This document shows positions 7,471 through 16,733 of a stretch of 64,000 nt of DNA, piece by piece (the stretch's first letter is position 1; each line of letters starts with the position of its first letter). The notes beneath the pieces were generated by a model that was not told where the DNA came from, searched no databases, and saw only the letters and a list, made by a program, of their open reading frames with translations. Source of the DNA: JADJRG01 sp964474905. GTDB taxonomy: Bacteria; Myxococcota_A; Polyangia; Nannocystales; Nannocystaceae. Where the stretch lies: positions 124,001 to 188,000 of the forward strand of contig CAYYUP010000002.1 in the NCBI GenBank assembly GCA_964474905.1, read 5' to 3'. The translations under genes and the position numbers were made by a program.

Positions 7471-8850
7471 ATGAGCAGCACGTATGTGCAAACCACACCG
7501 GTGGGGCCGAGAGGCCTCGCCGGTCGTTTTTTGATCCTCGGCGGAGTTTTTCTCGCGCTCGGCATCGCCTGCGGTGCGTCTCAAGAAGTTGAGCCGGCGG
7601 CCGCGAAGGCTGAGCCTGTAGTTGTCGAGGCGAATCCAAAGGCAGAGTCCGAAGCGATTGCCTTGCCGAGTTCTCCGAGCACCTATGCCGACGAACTCGC
7701 CGCGCTCGACCAGCGCATCGCCGCGATTCGCCAGCGCGCGCGCACGACCGTGCCCTCGTGGCTGACTCTGCAGACCCTCGCGGGGGCGCTCTCCGAGCGG
7801 GCCCATCTGAGCGGTGATTACGATGATTACGGAGCCGCGGAGGCGACGCTCGCCGAGGCTTTTGAGCTGGCAGCAGAGGGCAGTGGGCCGCTCATGACCC
7901 GGGCTCGGCTGCACTTCACGCTGCACCGCATCGACCCCGCGCTCGCGGATTTAGAGAGCGCTGCAAAGCGGATCAACCTCAAGGATTACGAGCAGGCGGC
8001 GCTCGACGGCCTGCGTGCTGACATCGCTTTTCAGCGCGGTGATTACGCGGAGGCACTTGCGACCTTCGAGAAGCAGGCGACGGCCAAGCCGAGCTTGGGC
8101 ACGCTGTCGCGGCTCGCGAAGTACCGCTGGAAGACCGGTGACTTCGACGGCGCCGACGCTCTTTTTGTCGAGGCGCTCGCGGCCTACAAGGGAACATCAG
8201 CCCAGCCGCGGGCCTGGCTCCGGCTGATGCGGGGGCTCCTCGATCTCGATCGGGGCCGCCATCGCCAGGCCTACGCCCACTATCAAAACGCAGCGGCGGA
8301 GTTCTCTGGGTATTGGTTGGTCGATGAGCACATCGCTGAGATCCGCGGAATTCTCGGCGAAACGGCGGCCGCGAAGACGCTCTATGTCGATTTGATCGAG
8401 CGCACCGACAACCCCGAATTTATGGACGCGCTCGCGGATATTCTCGAGGAGGGCGGCGACAAAGAGGGTGCCAAGACCCTGCGTTTGCGGGCGAAATCGG
8501 CCTACGAATCACTTCTGCAGCGCTATCCCGAGGCGGCGGCAGGACACGCGATCGCCCACTACCTGGACGACCCAAGCGACGAGGCGAAGGCGCAGGCATT
8601 GGAACTCGCGAAGGCCAACCACAGGTTGCGGCCCAACGGAGCCGCCCAGATCCTGCTCGCGCGGGCGTTGCTCGGCGTCGGCGAGATCGAGCGCGCGAAG
8701 GCGACGGTCGCCACGGCACTCGCGGGCCCTTGGCGCTCTGCGGGTCTCCATGAGGTGGCTAGCGCCGTCTTCGCAGCGGCTGGCGACTCAACGCGTGCCG
8801 ACGCGGAACTCGCGAAGGCGCGGGCGATCGATCCGACGATCGGCGACTAG
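7471..8850 (+). CDS. TPR-repeat lipoprotein
   Basis: A 459-residue protein with an N-terminal hydrophobic segment ending in the lipobox-like LGIAC, then a Glu/Ala/Pro linker to about residue 70, then TPR-like helical repeats to the end. Examples are the repeats around QAALDGLRADIAFQRGDYA and AKYRWKTGDFDGADALF. No catalytic motif is visible. It starts nine bases after the stop of the DUF4331 lipoprotein, so the three genes from 6086 to 8850 look like one operon. TPR lipoproteins usually act as protein-protein scaffolds at the envelope; here the DUF4331 pair is the obvious candidate partner (inference). Confidence 0.85.
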   Translation: MSSTYVQTTPVGPRGLAGRFLILGGVFLALGIACGASQEVEPAAAKAEPVVVEANPKAESEAIALPSSPSTYADELAALDQRIAAIRQRARTTVPSWLTLQTLAGALSERAHLSGDYDDYGAAEATLAEAFELAAEGSGPLMTRARLHFTLHRIDPALADLESAAKRINLKDYEQAALDGLRADIAFQRGDYAEALATFEKQATAKPSLGTLSRLAKYRWKTGDFDGADALFVEALAAYKGTSAQPRAWLRLMRGLLDLDRGRHRQAYAHYQNAAAEFSGYWLVDEHIAEIRGILGETAAAKTLYVDLIERTDNPEFMDALADILEEGGDKEGAKTLRLRAKSAYESLLQRYPEAAAGHAIAHYLDDPSDEAKAQALELAKANHRLRPNGAAQILLARALLGVGEIERAKATVATALAGPWRSAGLHEVASAVFAAAGDSTRADAELAKARAIDPTIGD

Positions 8851-9014
8851 GAGGTCGCTAGGGGCAAGCATCGCAGGGTCGCCCACGGTCGTCTCGAGGC
8901 GGTCGCGGGCGGCTCGCGGCAGTCCCGCATCGACGATCCTCCTGTACTTGTTCGCCTTCAGGTCGAGCCACTTCCGCCATCTCATGGCGCCCCTCTGTTA
9001 GGCTTCCTGCGGCT

Positions 9015-12000
9015 GTGGCGGGCGCTAAAACCCACTGGTCTTGGAGTCGGCTTGTGGGGGTCCGGTGGTTGTGTCTTGGGATCCTCGTTTGGTTGGCCGG
9101 GGCCGCAACGGCCTCTGCGAGTACCCGCGATCGTCGGTGGAAAACCATCGAGAGCGAGCACTTCTACATCCACTACTACGCCGGCCAAGAGGAGGCCGCG
9201 GCCCGGGCAGTGATGCACTTAGAGCGGGCGCACGAGCGGTTGACGCTGGCCTACGGCCACGAGCCCTTTCTCAGGACGCACGTGACCATGGTGGATACCA
9301 CCGACAGCGCCAACGGCTCGGCGACGGTGGTGCCCTTCGGTCGGATCAACGGCTATGTCACCGCGCCGGGTTCGATGTCCGTGCTCGAGTCCTACGACGA
9401 CTGGATGAACATCCTGATGACCCACGAGTACGTGCACGTCGTGCATCTCGACACGGTTCACGGGTTGCCGCGGTTGGTCAACGCGCTCTTAGGATTCGGT
9501 GTGCTCGGCAAGGTTTGGTCGCCGAACATTGTCCAGCCGCGGTGGATCGTCGAGGGTCTCGCCACCTACGAGGAGTCGCACCTGAGTTCGCAGGGCCGCC
9601 GTCGTTCGGCGCAGTTTGACAACATGTTGCGCATGCATGTGTTGGAGCAGGGATTCCTGTCGATCGAGCGGGTCTCAAACGGCGCCAACATCTTTCCCTA
9701 CGGCACGGTCGTGTATCTCTACGGCCTCCACCTCATGCACTACATCGCCAGCCGCTACGGTCACGACAAGCTGCGCGAGCTCTCCCATGTCTACGGCGGT
9801 CAGACGATCCCCTACGGGATCAACCGAGCGCTCAAGAAGGTGATCGGCATCGATTTTTACCAGCTATGGGAGGAGTTTGAGCTCGACACGACACGCCGTT
9901 TTCAGGCCCAGGCCCGACAGATCCGAGCCCGCGGCATCCTCGAAGGGCGCCGCTTGACCTTCTCGCCAGCAGACTCGGCTTCCGGGCAGCTCACCCGCCA
10001 TCCCTTTTGGTCGCAGGACGATCGCGACCTGTATTTTTACGAGGACGACGGCTCGTCAAATCCGGGAATTCGTCGAATCAACGCCCGTGGTGGCCGGATC
10101 AGAGAGGGCCTAGGCTTTGCGCACGAGGGCATGAACGTCGATGTCGAGCACGTGCTCGATGTCCAGCAGGCGGCCTCGGGTTCTTTTATAGCTGCCTCAA
10201 AGGACATGGTCTTTGAGCAGAGGCGGACCCACGACATGCGCTACTCGTGGGACGACCTCTACCGCTGGAATGCGCCGAACCCCAACCACGTCGAGCGCCT
10301 CACTTTCGGCCTCCGTGCCCGCGATCCGCACGTCTCACCGGATGGGCACACGGTGGTCTTTGCCCGCAATGATACCGCTCAATCACGGCTCGCTTTCCTC
10401 GACCTCGACAGTCGCGAGGTTGTCGAGGTCCCGCCGATGGGTCGAATCTCGCAGGTCTTCGCGCCGCGCTTCGCCCCCGATGGCAAGCGCGTGGTCTTCT
10501 CCGGCTGGCGCGAGGGAGGCTTTCGCGACATCTACATCTACAACCGGCAAAGCGGCGACCTCCAGGCGATCACCGGCGATCGTTTTATCGACATCGAGCC
10601 CTCGTGGACGGCCGACGGCCGCTACATCCTCTTTTCGAGTGACCGCGACGAGGTGATGAACGTCTACGCGTACGACCTCAAGGAGGCCAAGCTCTGGCAG
10701 GTGACCAACGTGCTCGGCGGCGCCTTTGAGCCGGTGCCGAGCCACGACGGCGAGCGCTTCGCGTACATCGGCGCCTCGTCGACCGGCTACGACCTTTGGG
10801 TGATGGATCTCGATCCGTCGACGTTCATAGAACCCCTCCCGGTGGTGCCATCACTGCCGCAAATCGACGACCCGACGCCCACGTTCGCGGCTGCTCGAGG
10901 GCGCCACCTAGCGCTACGAAATTCCCGCTACAAACCGATCCGAACGATGTTTCCGCGGACAATCTTGCCCTCCGCGATCGAGTACAACAGCAGCGGGATC
11001 GGGTCTTTTCTCGGGCTCTCGACGGGCGTCTCAGACATCGCCGGCCTGCATACCGTGGCCGGCTCGCTTGGATATTTCTTCGACTACAAAGAGCCGACAG
11101 GTTCTCTCTCGTACCGCTACACCCAGCTCCTGCCGAGCTTCAGCGTTCGACTGAGCCGCGGTTTTGGCGTTCGCAACGGCTTTGATCGCTTTGATTACGA
11201 CCACGACGAAGGGGACGATGGCGCCTACCAACTGAGTGCCTACCGTGAGCGGGTGACCCGGGGCACGCTGTCGATGGGCTTGCCGGTGCTCCGCCACCCG
11301 ATCCACTCGGCGGATGTGGATCTCTCGTACTCGTTTACTCGCTACAGCAATCTCGACAGGTTGGCCGAGCCGATCGATCCCAACTCGCCGACCTCGAACT
11401 ACCCGCTGGTAGGTGACGTCGGCCAGCTTGAACTCTCGTTCTCTTACGAGAATGTGCGCTCGGTTCGCCAGGGGTACGGCAATATCAGCGGTCGGCGGGC
11501 ATCGATGGCGTTGACGTTGATCGACCCCCACTTGGGCGGTGACTACGGGGATGTTCAGATCTCGGGGGCCTACACTGAGTTCATCAAGATGCCCTGGCGG
11601 GGTCGACAGGTCTTGGCGATGCGCCTCGCTGGCGGTGCTTCGGCGGGGGGTTTTGGCCGTCGCGGGGCCTTTGCGCTCGGTGGTTTTGGGCAGCAGGGCG
11701 ACCTCGCCAGGACCCTGATCGCGCGGGCCTCCTCTAGCGAACGCGGGGCACTTCAGGGGTACGCGCCGAGGTCGATTTCGGGGCAGCGCTTTGCGATCCT
11801 CAACGTCTCCTATCGCGTGCCCTTGGTCGACGTCGAGCGCGGCCTCGGAACTGTGCCCTTCTTTTTTCGCCGCCTGGTCTTCCAGCCATTTTCGGATATC
11901 GGTGGGGCTTGGTCGGGGCCCATTGCCCGCGAGGTGATCAAAATCGGTGCAGGTGCTTCGATGATCTTCTCTTTCAAGATCGGGTATCTCGAGACGGTGA

Positions 12001-12083
12001 ATCTCTTCCTGACCTACGCTCACGGGTTTGATCAAGAGCTAGGCCTGGACACCTTTAGGGCGGCGGTCAGCCGCTCGTTTTAG
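9015..12083 (+). CDS. Zincin / TolB-like propeller / outer-membrane barrel fusion protein
   Basis: A 1022-residue exported protein with three parts. After a signal peptide (about residues 1-36) comes a peptidase-MA-like zincin with His137-Glu138-x-x-His141 (HEYVH) and the probable third ligand Glu180 in WIVEGLATYEE. Residues of about 330-640 hold PD40/TolB propeller blades such as DPHVSPDGHTVVFAR, APRFAPDGKRVVFSG and EPSWTADGRYILFSS. The last about 350 residues read as alternating-pattern outer-membrane beta strands and end in SRSF, a C-terminal Phe as in BamA-type barrels. It starts with GTG at 9015. The 164 bp upstream hold no other clear gene. The substrate is unknown; a surface protease is the natural guess. 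Confidence 0.87.
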   Translation: MAGAKTHWSWSRLVGVRWLCLGILVWLAGAATASASTRDRRWKTIESEHFYIHYYAGQEEAAARAVMHLERAHERLTLAYGHEPFLRTHVTMVDTTDSANGSATVVPFGRINGYVTAPGSMSVLESYDDWMNILMTHEYVHVVHLDTVHGLPRLVNALLGFGVLGKVWSPNIVQPRWIVEGLATYEESHLSSQGRRRSAQFDNMLRMHVLEQGFLSIERVSNGANIFPYGTVVYLYGLHLMHYIASRYGHDKLRELSHVYGGQTIPYGINRALKKVIGIDFYQLWEEFELDTTRRFQAQARQIRARGILEGRRLTFSPADSASGQLTRHPFWSQDDRDLYFYEDDGSSNPGIRRINARGGRIREGLGFAHEGMNVDVEHVLDVQQAASGSFIAASKDMVFEQRRTHDMRYSWDDLYRWNAPNPNHVERLTFGLRARDPHVSPDGHTVVFARNDTAQSRLAFLDLDSREVVEVPPMGRISQVFAPRFAPDGKRVVFSGWREGGFRDIYIYNRQSGDLQAITGDRFIDIEPSWTADGRYILFSSDRDEVMNVYAYDLKEAKLWQVTNVLGGAFEPVPSHDGERFAYIGASSTGYDLWVMDLDPSTFIEPLPVVPSLPQIDDPTPTFAAARGRHLALRNSRYKPIRTMFPRTILPSAIEYNSSGIGSFLGLSTGVSDIAGLHTVAGSLGYFFDYKEPTGSLSYRYTQLLPSFSVRLSRGFGVRNGFDRFDYDHDEGDDGAYQLSAYRERVTRGTLSMGLPVLRHPIHSADVDLSYSFTRYSNLDRLAEPIDPNSPTSNYPLVGDVGQLELSFSYENVRSVRQGYGNISGRRASMALTLIDPHLGGDYGDVQISGAYTEFIKMPWRGRQVLAMRLAGGASAGGFGRRGAFALGGFGQQGDLARTLIARASSSERGALQGYAPRSISGQRFAILNVSYRVPLVDVERGLGTVPFFFRRLVFQPFSDIGGAWSGPIAREVIKIGAGASMIFSFKIGYLETVNLFLTYAHGFDQELGLDTFRAAVSRSF

Positions 12084-12450
12084 GGAGCGCTGCGAGGCGG
12101 AGGGCGGCGCGGGCGAGCGCATCCAGAACCTCATCGGCGACCCCGAGAGCGCCAGGGATCAGGGTGATCGTCGCTGTCGGATGGCGCTCGCGGGCCGCCA
12201 AGACGAGCGCTGGGATGTCGCGCTGGAGGTGGCGACCGCCCGCCGACATGAAGTAGGCGAGGACTCGGATATCGTCGTGACCGGCCGCCAGGCAGCGGTC
12301 GACAGCGACGGCGAAGGAGCCCGCGTCGAGGGTGGCGATGGTCACAAAATGCAGCGGCGCGAGTTCGCGGAGGCGGGCTGCGCTGTGCTCGATCGGCCGG
12401 ATCCACTCGGGGTCCGGACTCCCGTGGGCGAGGAGAACAAGGGCTGCCAT
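12067..12450 (-). CDS. Short CbiX/SirB-family chelatase
   Basis: A 127-residue protein beginning MAALVLLAHGSPDP, with His9 at the usual metal-binding position of the CbiX/SirB family and a second His in SAGGRHLQRD. The length matches the short CbiX form, which inserts cobalt or iron into sirohydrochlorin-type rings as a dimer. The ATG at 12450 puts the conserved strand at the N-terminus; the open frame extends upstream into serA without similarity. It starts 22 bp after the serA stop, probably in one transcript, and its 3' end overlaps that of the convergent fusion gene by 17 bp. The metal and substrate cannot be told from the sequence. Confidence 0.8.
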   Translation of the reverse strand: MAALVLLAHGSPDPEWIRPIEHSAARLRELAPLHFVTIATLDAGSFAVAVDRCLAAGHDDIRVLAYFMSAGGRHLQRDIPALVLAARERHPTATITLIPGALGVADEVLDALARAALRLAALPKTSG

Positions 12451-12472
12451 CGGCTCGTTTGGCAGCTTAGGG

Positions 12473-13690
12473 TCAGGCTTGGGCGCCGGTGGCCCGCAGA
12501 TCGACCGCGAGGATCTTATCTTGCTCACGGAGGCGAGCGAGCAGGGCGTCGCTCGGCCGGTGTTCGAGGGTGATCGTCGCGCAGGCAGCCTCGCCCCGGG
12601 AGAAGATGATGTTTTGCATCTCTTGCACGTTGAGCTGCTCGCTGCGCAGGGCGCTGAGGATGCTGGCGAGGATGCCCACTTGATCGACGTGACGCACGAT
12701 CAGGCGGAAGCGGGCCACACGATCGCTGACGATGTTGACCGTGTTGTGGACGATGCCCTTGGCGAGATAGTCGTGGATAATCCGCAGGACTTCGTCGGAG
12801 ATCGCCGCCGCGGCCTGCTCGCTCGAGGCGCCGATATGCGGAGTGGAGTAGAGGCCTTTGAGGTCGCGCAAGGGGCTCTCAAAGTCGGCGGTAGCGCTTG
12901 AGGGTTCGCCCTCAAAGACGTCCACGCCGGCCCGGATACGGCCGCTGGCGACCGCCTCGGCGAGGGCTTCGTCGTCGATGACGCCGCCGCGGGCGGTGTG
13001 CAGGAGGATCGCGTTTGTGGGCATCAACGCGAGTTCGTCACGGCCGATCAGATGGTGGGTTTTTGGCCCGTAGGGGATGTGCACGCTGACGATGTCGGAG
13101 CTGCTCAGGAGGTCGTGAAGGGTCGCCTTGGGGACGACTCCGAAGGCCTCTGCGACCTCGGCGGAGATCGGCGGCTGGCAATAGGTCTGAAGCTTGATCC
13201 CGAAGGCCCGCGCCCGTACTGCGACGGCCTTGGCGATCATGCCGAAGCCGATGAGCCCGAGCGTTTGTCCCTTGAGGCCGCGGGCTTTGCTGTAGGTGGA
13301 TTTGAGCCAGCGACCGGCCCGCATGTCCGTTGTCGCGTCGACGATCCGTCGGTCGAGTGCGAGCATCAGACCCATCGTCAACTCGGCGACGGCGATGGCG
13401 TTTTTTCCGGGGCAGTTGGCGACAAAGATGCCGCGCTTACTGGCGGCCACGCGGTCGATCGTATTGACACCGGCGCCGGCTCGGATCACCAGCGAGAGGG
13501 CCTCGGTCGCCGCGAGAGCGGTGTCGCTGACCTTTGTCGAGCGCACTACCAGGATCGTCGCACCGGTCTCGGCGAGAGCTGCAGGCAGCTCGTCGGCACT
13601 GAGGCCCGGTCGGAAGATGACCTCGTCGACCATGCTCTGGAGGGTCGCCAGGCCATGGGGAGAGAATTTATCGGCGATCAAAACCCGCAT
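12473..13690 (-). CDS. serA: D-3-phosphoglycerate dehydrogenase-like protein
   Basis: A 405-residue NAD-dependent 2-hydroxyacid dehydrogenase. The nucleotide-binding loop is GLIGFGMIAKAV, and the catalytic trio is Arg234 (HTARGGVID), Glu262 (DVFEGEP) and His285 (TPHIGASS). The last about 75 residues look like an ACT-type regulatory domain (VDQVGILASILSAL), typical of short SerA proteins feedback-regulated by serine. This makes 3-phosphoglycerate dehydrogenase, the first step of serine synthesis, the best call; other substrates in the superfamily remain possible. The ATG at 13690 starts directly at the first beta strand (MRVLIADKFS). It would supply phosphoserine and serine for the cysteine operon further along. 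Confidence 0.86.
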   Translation of the reverse strand: MRVLIADKFSPHGLATLQSMVDEVIFRPGLSADELPAALAETGATILVVRSTKVSDTALAATEALSLVIRAGAGVNTIDRVAASKRGIFVANCPGKNAIAVAELTMGLMLALDRRIVDATTDMRAGRWLKSTYSKARGLKGQTLGLIGFGMIAKAVAVRARAFGIKLQTYCQPPISAEVAEAFGVVPKATLHDLLSSSDIVSVHIPYGPKTHHLIGRDELALMPTNAILLHTARGGVIDDEALAEAVASGRIRAGVDVFEGEPSSATADFESPLRDLKGLYSTPHIGASSEQAAAAISDEVLRIIHDYLAKGIVHNTVNIVSDRVARFRLIVRHVDQVGILASILSALRSEQLNVQEMQNIIFSRGEAACATITLEHRPSDALLARLREQDKILAVDLRATGAQA

Positions 13691-13765
13691 CGGCGCCGAA
13701 GTTAGCACGGGAGCCTGCGGATTGAGGCTTGGCGAGGCCCCTCAAAGATCGCAATCTTCGGGGGC

Positions 13766-15877
13766 ATGGAACGTGAGCGCAGGGCGACCGCAGCGATCGG
13801 GCAGGGCTCGGTCAGGCAGAGTTTGGTCGAGCAGAGTCTGATCGGGCTCGGGTGGATCGGGCTGATGCTCGGCGCTTGTGGTCCTCGAGGCGCCTCGGAG
13901 TCGACTCCGGCGAGTCCCGGGGAGATGCCGAGCGCAGCTCCGCCGATCGTCGACGAGGCAGAGCACGGACAGGAGGAGGAGGCCTCAGAGGAGCCGCAGG
14001 TGACAGCTCCGGCCGCTCTGCCTGAGCGGCCGCCGGTGATCCTGCCGGAGCCCGTCGACGCTGGCGAGTGCCCTGAAAAGGGGGCTGGCGACCCCGCGCT
14101 CGGGATCATGGTTGCGCCGATCCGGCCCGTTGTTGGCGAGCCTGTGCGGATCGTCGCCGCGACTCTCGAGGACGAGCGTCCGTTGGCGATGCGTATCGAG
14201 GTCGAAGGCGACGCGATCGAGGCGACGATTCTCCATCGACCGGGGGTGCCGGCGGCCGTGATCGGGGAATTTGTGCCGAGCGCCAGCGATTCGATCCGAG
14301 TGATCGTCGGTCGTGATGGCAAGGGTCTCGCCTGCGCGACTGTTCGGGTCCGTCGTAAAGGGGCTCGCACACCGCGGCCGGCGAGCGCTGCGGTGTGGCC
14401 CGTGTCGCGTCGTTGGGGCGCCGCCGAGGAGGCGCTCTACAGCGCTTGGATCCGCGAACTCTTCCACGCCGAGCGCGGCGAAGAACTCGCCTATCGGGCC
14501 TTCCACGAGGTCACCGGTGAGGCCTCGCGCAATCTTCTGCACGATGCCTTGGGCTGGGGCGAAGACTCGGATCCCAAGAGCCCGACCGGCCTCAAGTTGC
14601 GCCCTGATTGCGCCGACACGCCCTACTTTCTTCGGGCCTATTTCGCCTGGAAGCGCGGGTTGCCCTTCGCCTTTCGCAAGTGTTCGCGGGGCGGTCCCGG
14701 TAAGGCACCGCGTTGTGGCGAAGAGATCACGGTGCAGGACGCCGATCAGGGCAGTGGCAAGCAGTCGGGGGAACTCGGCGCGGTCCAGTACTTCTTCCGC
14801 AGGACCTTGGCCTGGGGGGTGCACACCGGCAACGGCAGGGTCGCCCACGGCGACTCCAACTCCGATCTTTACGCAACCCGTCTCGATCGTCGGGGCCTGC
14901 GTCCGGGCACGGTCTACGCCGATCCTTACGGGCATATTCTGGTTCTCGCCGAACTCGTCGATCCGACGGGCGACAAACCCGGTGTGCTCTACGCGATCGA
15001 CGGTCAGCCCGACGGCTCGATCACCCGCAAACGCTTTTGGGAGGGCAACTTCCTCTGGAATCAAGATCCGTCCCTCGGTGGCTCAGGCTTCAAGAGCTTT
15101 CGGCCGGTTGTCGTCCGGAATGTCGACGGCGAGCGGGTTCAGGTGCAGCTCGAGGATCAAGAGATCGCCACGGCTGCGGGCTACGGTGATGTCTCCGACG
15201 AACAGGCGGGCATCGACGACGTGACCTTCTACGACCGGATGGAGGCGTTGATCTCCCCGGGGCGCAGGGATCCCTTGGTCGCGCAGGAGGAGGCTGTTAC
15301 AGCCCTCTACGAGGCCACTAAGGTGCGCCTCGTATCCGTCGGCAACGGCGAGCGCTACGTCGCCAGCAAGGGCGGCACGATCGCGATGCCGGAGGGCTTT
15401 CAGATCTTCGAGACAACGGGCCCCTGGGAGTCATTTTCGACTCCCGCTCGCGACCTCCGACTGTTGGTCGCGATCGATGTTGTCAATGGTTTTGCCGACA
15501 AAGTGCGGCGTCAGCCGGAGATCTTTGGTGTCGCGGCGGGGCCCGATCAGGAGGCTCGCTTGGCAGCGGTGATCGATCGCATCGACAGGGCGAGGACCGC
15601 TCAGATCGCCGATCCTCGCTATCGTTTCAGCTACACCCGCAGCGATGGTTCGTCGCAGGAGCTGGGCCTTGATGATCTGGTGGCCAGGGCGCCTGCTCTG
15701 GAGATCGCCTACAACCCCAACGACTGCGCGGAGATCCGCTGGGGTGCCGACCGGGCCTCCTCCGAGGCCTCGACATGTAAGCGCAAGGCGCCGGCTGACC
15801 AGCGGGCGAAGATGGAGCGCTATCGGGTATGGTTTCACGAGCGTCGTCGGCCGCCACGGGGCGCGATGGAGCCCTAG
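13766..15877 (+). CDS. Large lipoprotein of unknown function
   Basis: A 703-residue protein I do not recognise. A hydrophobic segment with lipobox MLGAC lies at about residues 26-38, followed by an acidic/Pro-rich linker to about residue 90. A beta-rich domain spans about 105-200. A larger alpha/beta part from about 215 contains DCADTPYFLRAYFAWKRG and later YADPYGHILVLAEL. A Cys early and a His in a YGHI(L/V) strand later is the layout of papain-like or NlpC/P60-like hydrolases, so a cell-wall or protein amidase is possible, but that is only an inference. The ATG at 13766 has no good Shine-Dalgarno, and a TTG nearer the signal could be the true start. It diverges from serA over 75 bp. Confidence 0.75.
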   Translation: MERERRATAAIGQGSVRQSLVEQSLIGLGWIGLMLGACGPRGASESTPASPGEMPSAAPPIVDEAEHGQEEEASEEPQVTAPAALPERPPVILPEPVDAGECPEKGAGDPALGIMVAPIRPVVGEPVRIVAATLEDERPLAMRIEVEGDAIEATILHRPGVPAAVIGEFVPSASDSIRVIVGRDGKGLACATVRVRRKGARTPRPASAAVWPVSRRWGAAEEALYSAWIRELFHAERGEELAYRAFHEVTGEASRNLLHDALGWGEDSDPKSPTGLKLRPDCADTPYFLRAYFAWKRGLPFAFRKCSRGGPGKAPRCGEEITVQDADQGSGKQSGELGAVQYFFRRTLAWGVHTGNGRVAHGDSNSDLYATRLDRRGLRPGTVYADPYGHILVLAELVDPTGDKPGVLYAIDGQPDGSITRKRFWEGNFLWNQDPSLGGSGFKSFRPVVVRNVDGERVQVQLEDQEIATAAGYGDVSDEQAGIDDVTFYDRMEALISPGRRDPLVAQEEAVTALYEATKVRLVSVGNGERYVASKGGTIAMPEGFQIFETTGPWESFSTPARDLRLLVAIDVVNGFADKVRRQPEIFGVAAGPDQEARLAAVIDRIDRARTAQIADPRYRFSYTRSDGSSQELGLDDLVARAPALEIAYNPNDCAEIRWGADRASSEASTCKRKAPADQRAKMERYRVWFHERRRPPRGAMEP

Positions 15878-15902
15878 CGTTAGCGGCGGACAAGAGTAGG
15901 CC

Positions 15903-16733
15903 ATGGACGGCAGAGCAGAGGGCATGAGACGGGAGCAGTCGGCGATCAGCCGAGGCCTCGCTTTGTTCTTGGGGCTCGTGCTCGGGCTAAGCGCGGCCCC
16001 TGTTCAGGTCCAGGCGTCGATGGATTCCGGTCAGCCCACAGCAGAGCTGCGTGCCGCCCAGGTGCCGCTGGCGGTCGAAGGAGGGGGTGCCCCGATAGAC
16101 ATGCCTGATAGGTCAGGTAACAGAGTGAATGAGGGGCCATCGGCACAACAAAAAATTGTTGATGTGTCTGAAGGGGCAGGTGAAAATAGTGACGAGGCGG
16201 CGCCCTCAGGACCGCCGCCACCGCGCATCGATCCCGAGTCGCTGCCCCTCCAGATCGCTATCGGCCTCGGCCCCAGCGCGCCGGGAAGTCGCGAGGAACT
16301 CGCCCTAGTACAGGTGCTTGAGGCCTCCGCGGTCGCCTCCTCCGCGCCGCGCACATCTGTGCGACGTCTCCACGGGGGCGGTGACGCGAAGAGTGTCTGC
16401 CGGCAGCGACGCGATGACCTGGTGCTGACAATCGGTTACATCGCCGATCGTGATGAGGCCGTGCTGCTCGCGTACGACTGCGCGCTTGACCGCGCGCTCG
16501 GGATTCGGCCGGCCAGTGCGGCCGGTGAGAGTGGGCTCGTCGGCGCTCTCTGGAGCGAGCACCGCTCCCTTCTTCAGCAGGGTGCGAAGCCTCGACGGGC
16601 CCCCCTAGTGTCGCGAAGAACCCGCAAGATCCTCATCGCAGGTGGTGCTACGGCGCTCCTCGGCGTCGCCTTGGGCCTTATCCTTGCCAGCACCTTGCGC
16701 CCCACGACGGTCGTGCTCACAGTTGGTCGATGA
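15903..16733 (+). CDS. Exported protein with C-terminal membrane segment
   Basis: A 276-residue protein of unknown function. It has a signal-like segment (about residues 14-39), a low-complexity linker (about 50-110), a small domain with two cysteines (SVCRQRRDDL and AYDCALDRAL) and a C-terminal transmembrane helix (about 247-268, ILIAGGATALLGVALGLILA) preceded by Arg/Lys. The linker codons between about 16093 and 16195 are AT-rich (ATA, AGA, AGG, AAT, CAA), unlike the rest of the gene. Its stop overlaps the next start (ATGA at 16730), so it is coupled to the membrane zincin and may be its partner. Confidence 0.7.
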   Translation: MDGRAEGMRREQSAISRGLALFLGLVLGLSAAPVQVQASMDSGQPTAELRAAQVPLAVEGGGAPIDMPDRSGNRVNEGPSAQQKIVDVSEGAGENSDEAAPSGPPPPRIDPESLPLQIAIGLGPSAPGSREELALVQVLEASAVASSAPRTSVRRLHGGGDAKSVCRQRRDDLVLTIGYIADRDEAVLLAYDCALDRALGIRPASAAGESGLVGALWSEHRSLLQQGAKPRRAPLVSRRTRKILIAGGATALLGVALGLILASTLRPTTVVLTVGR

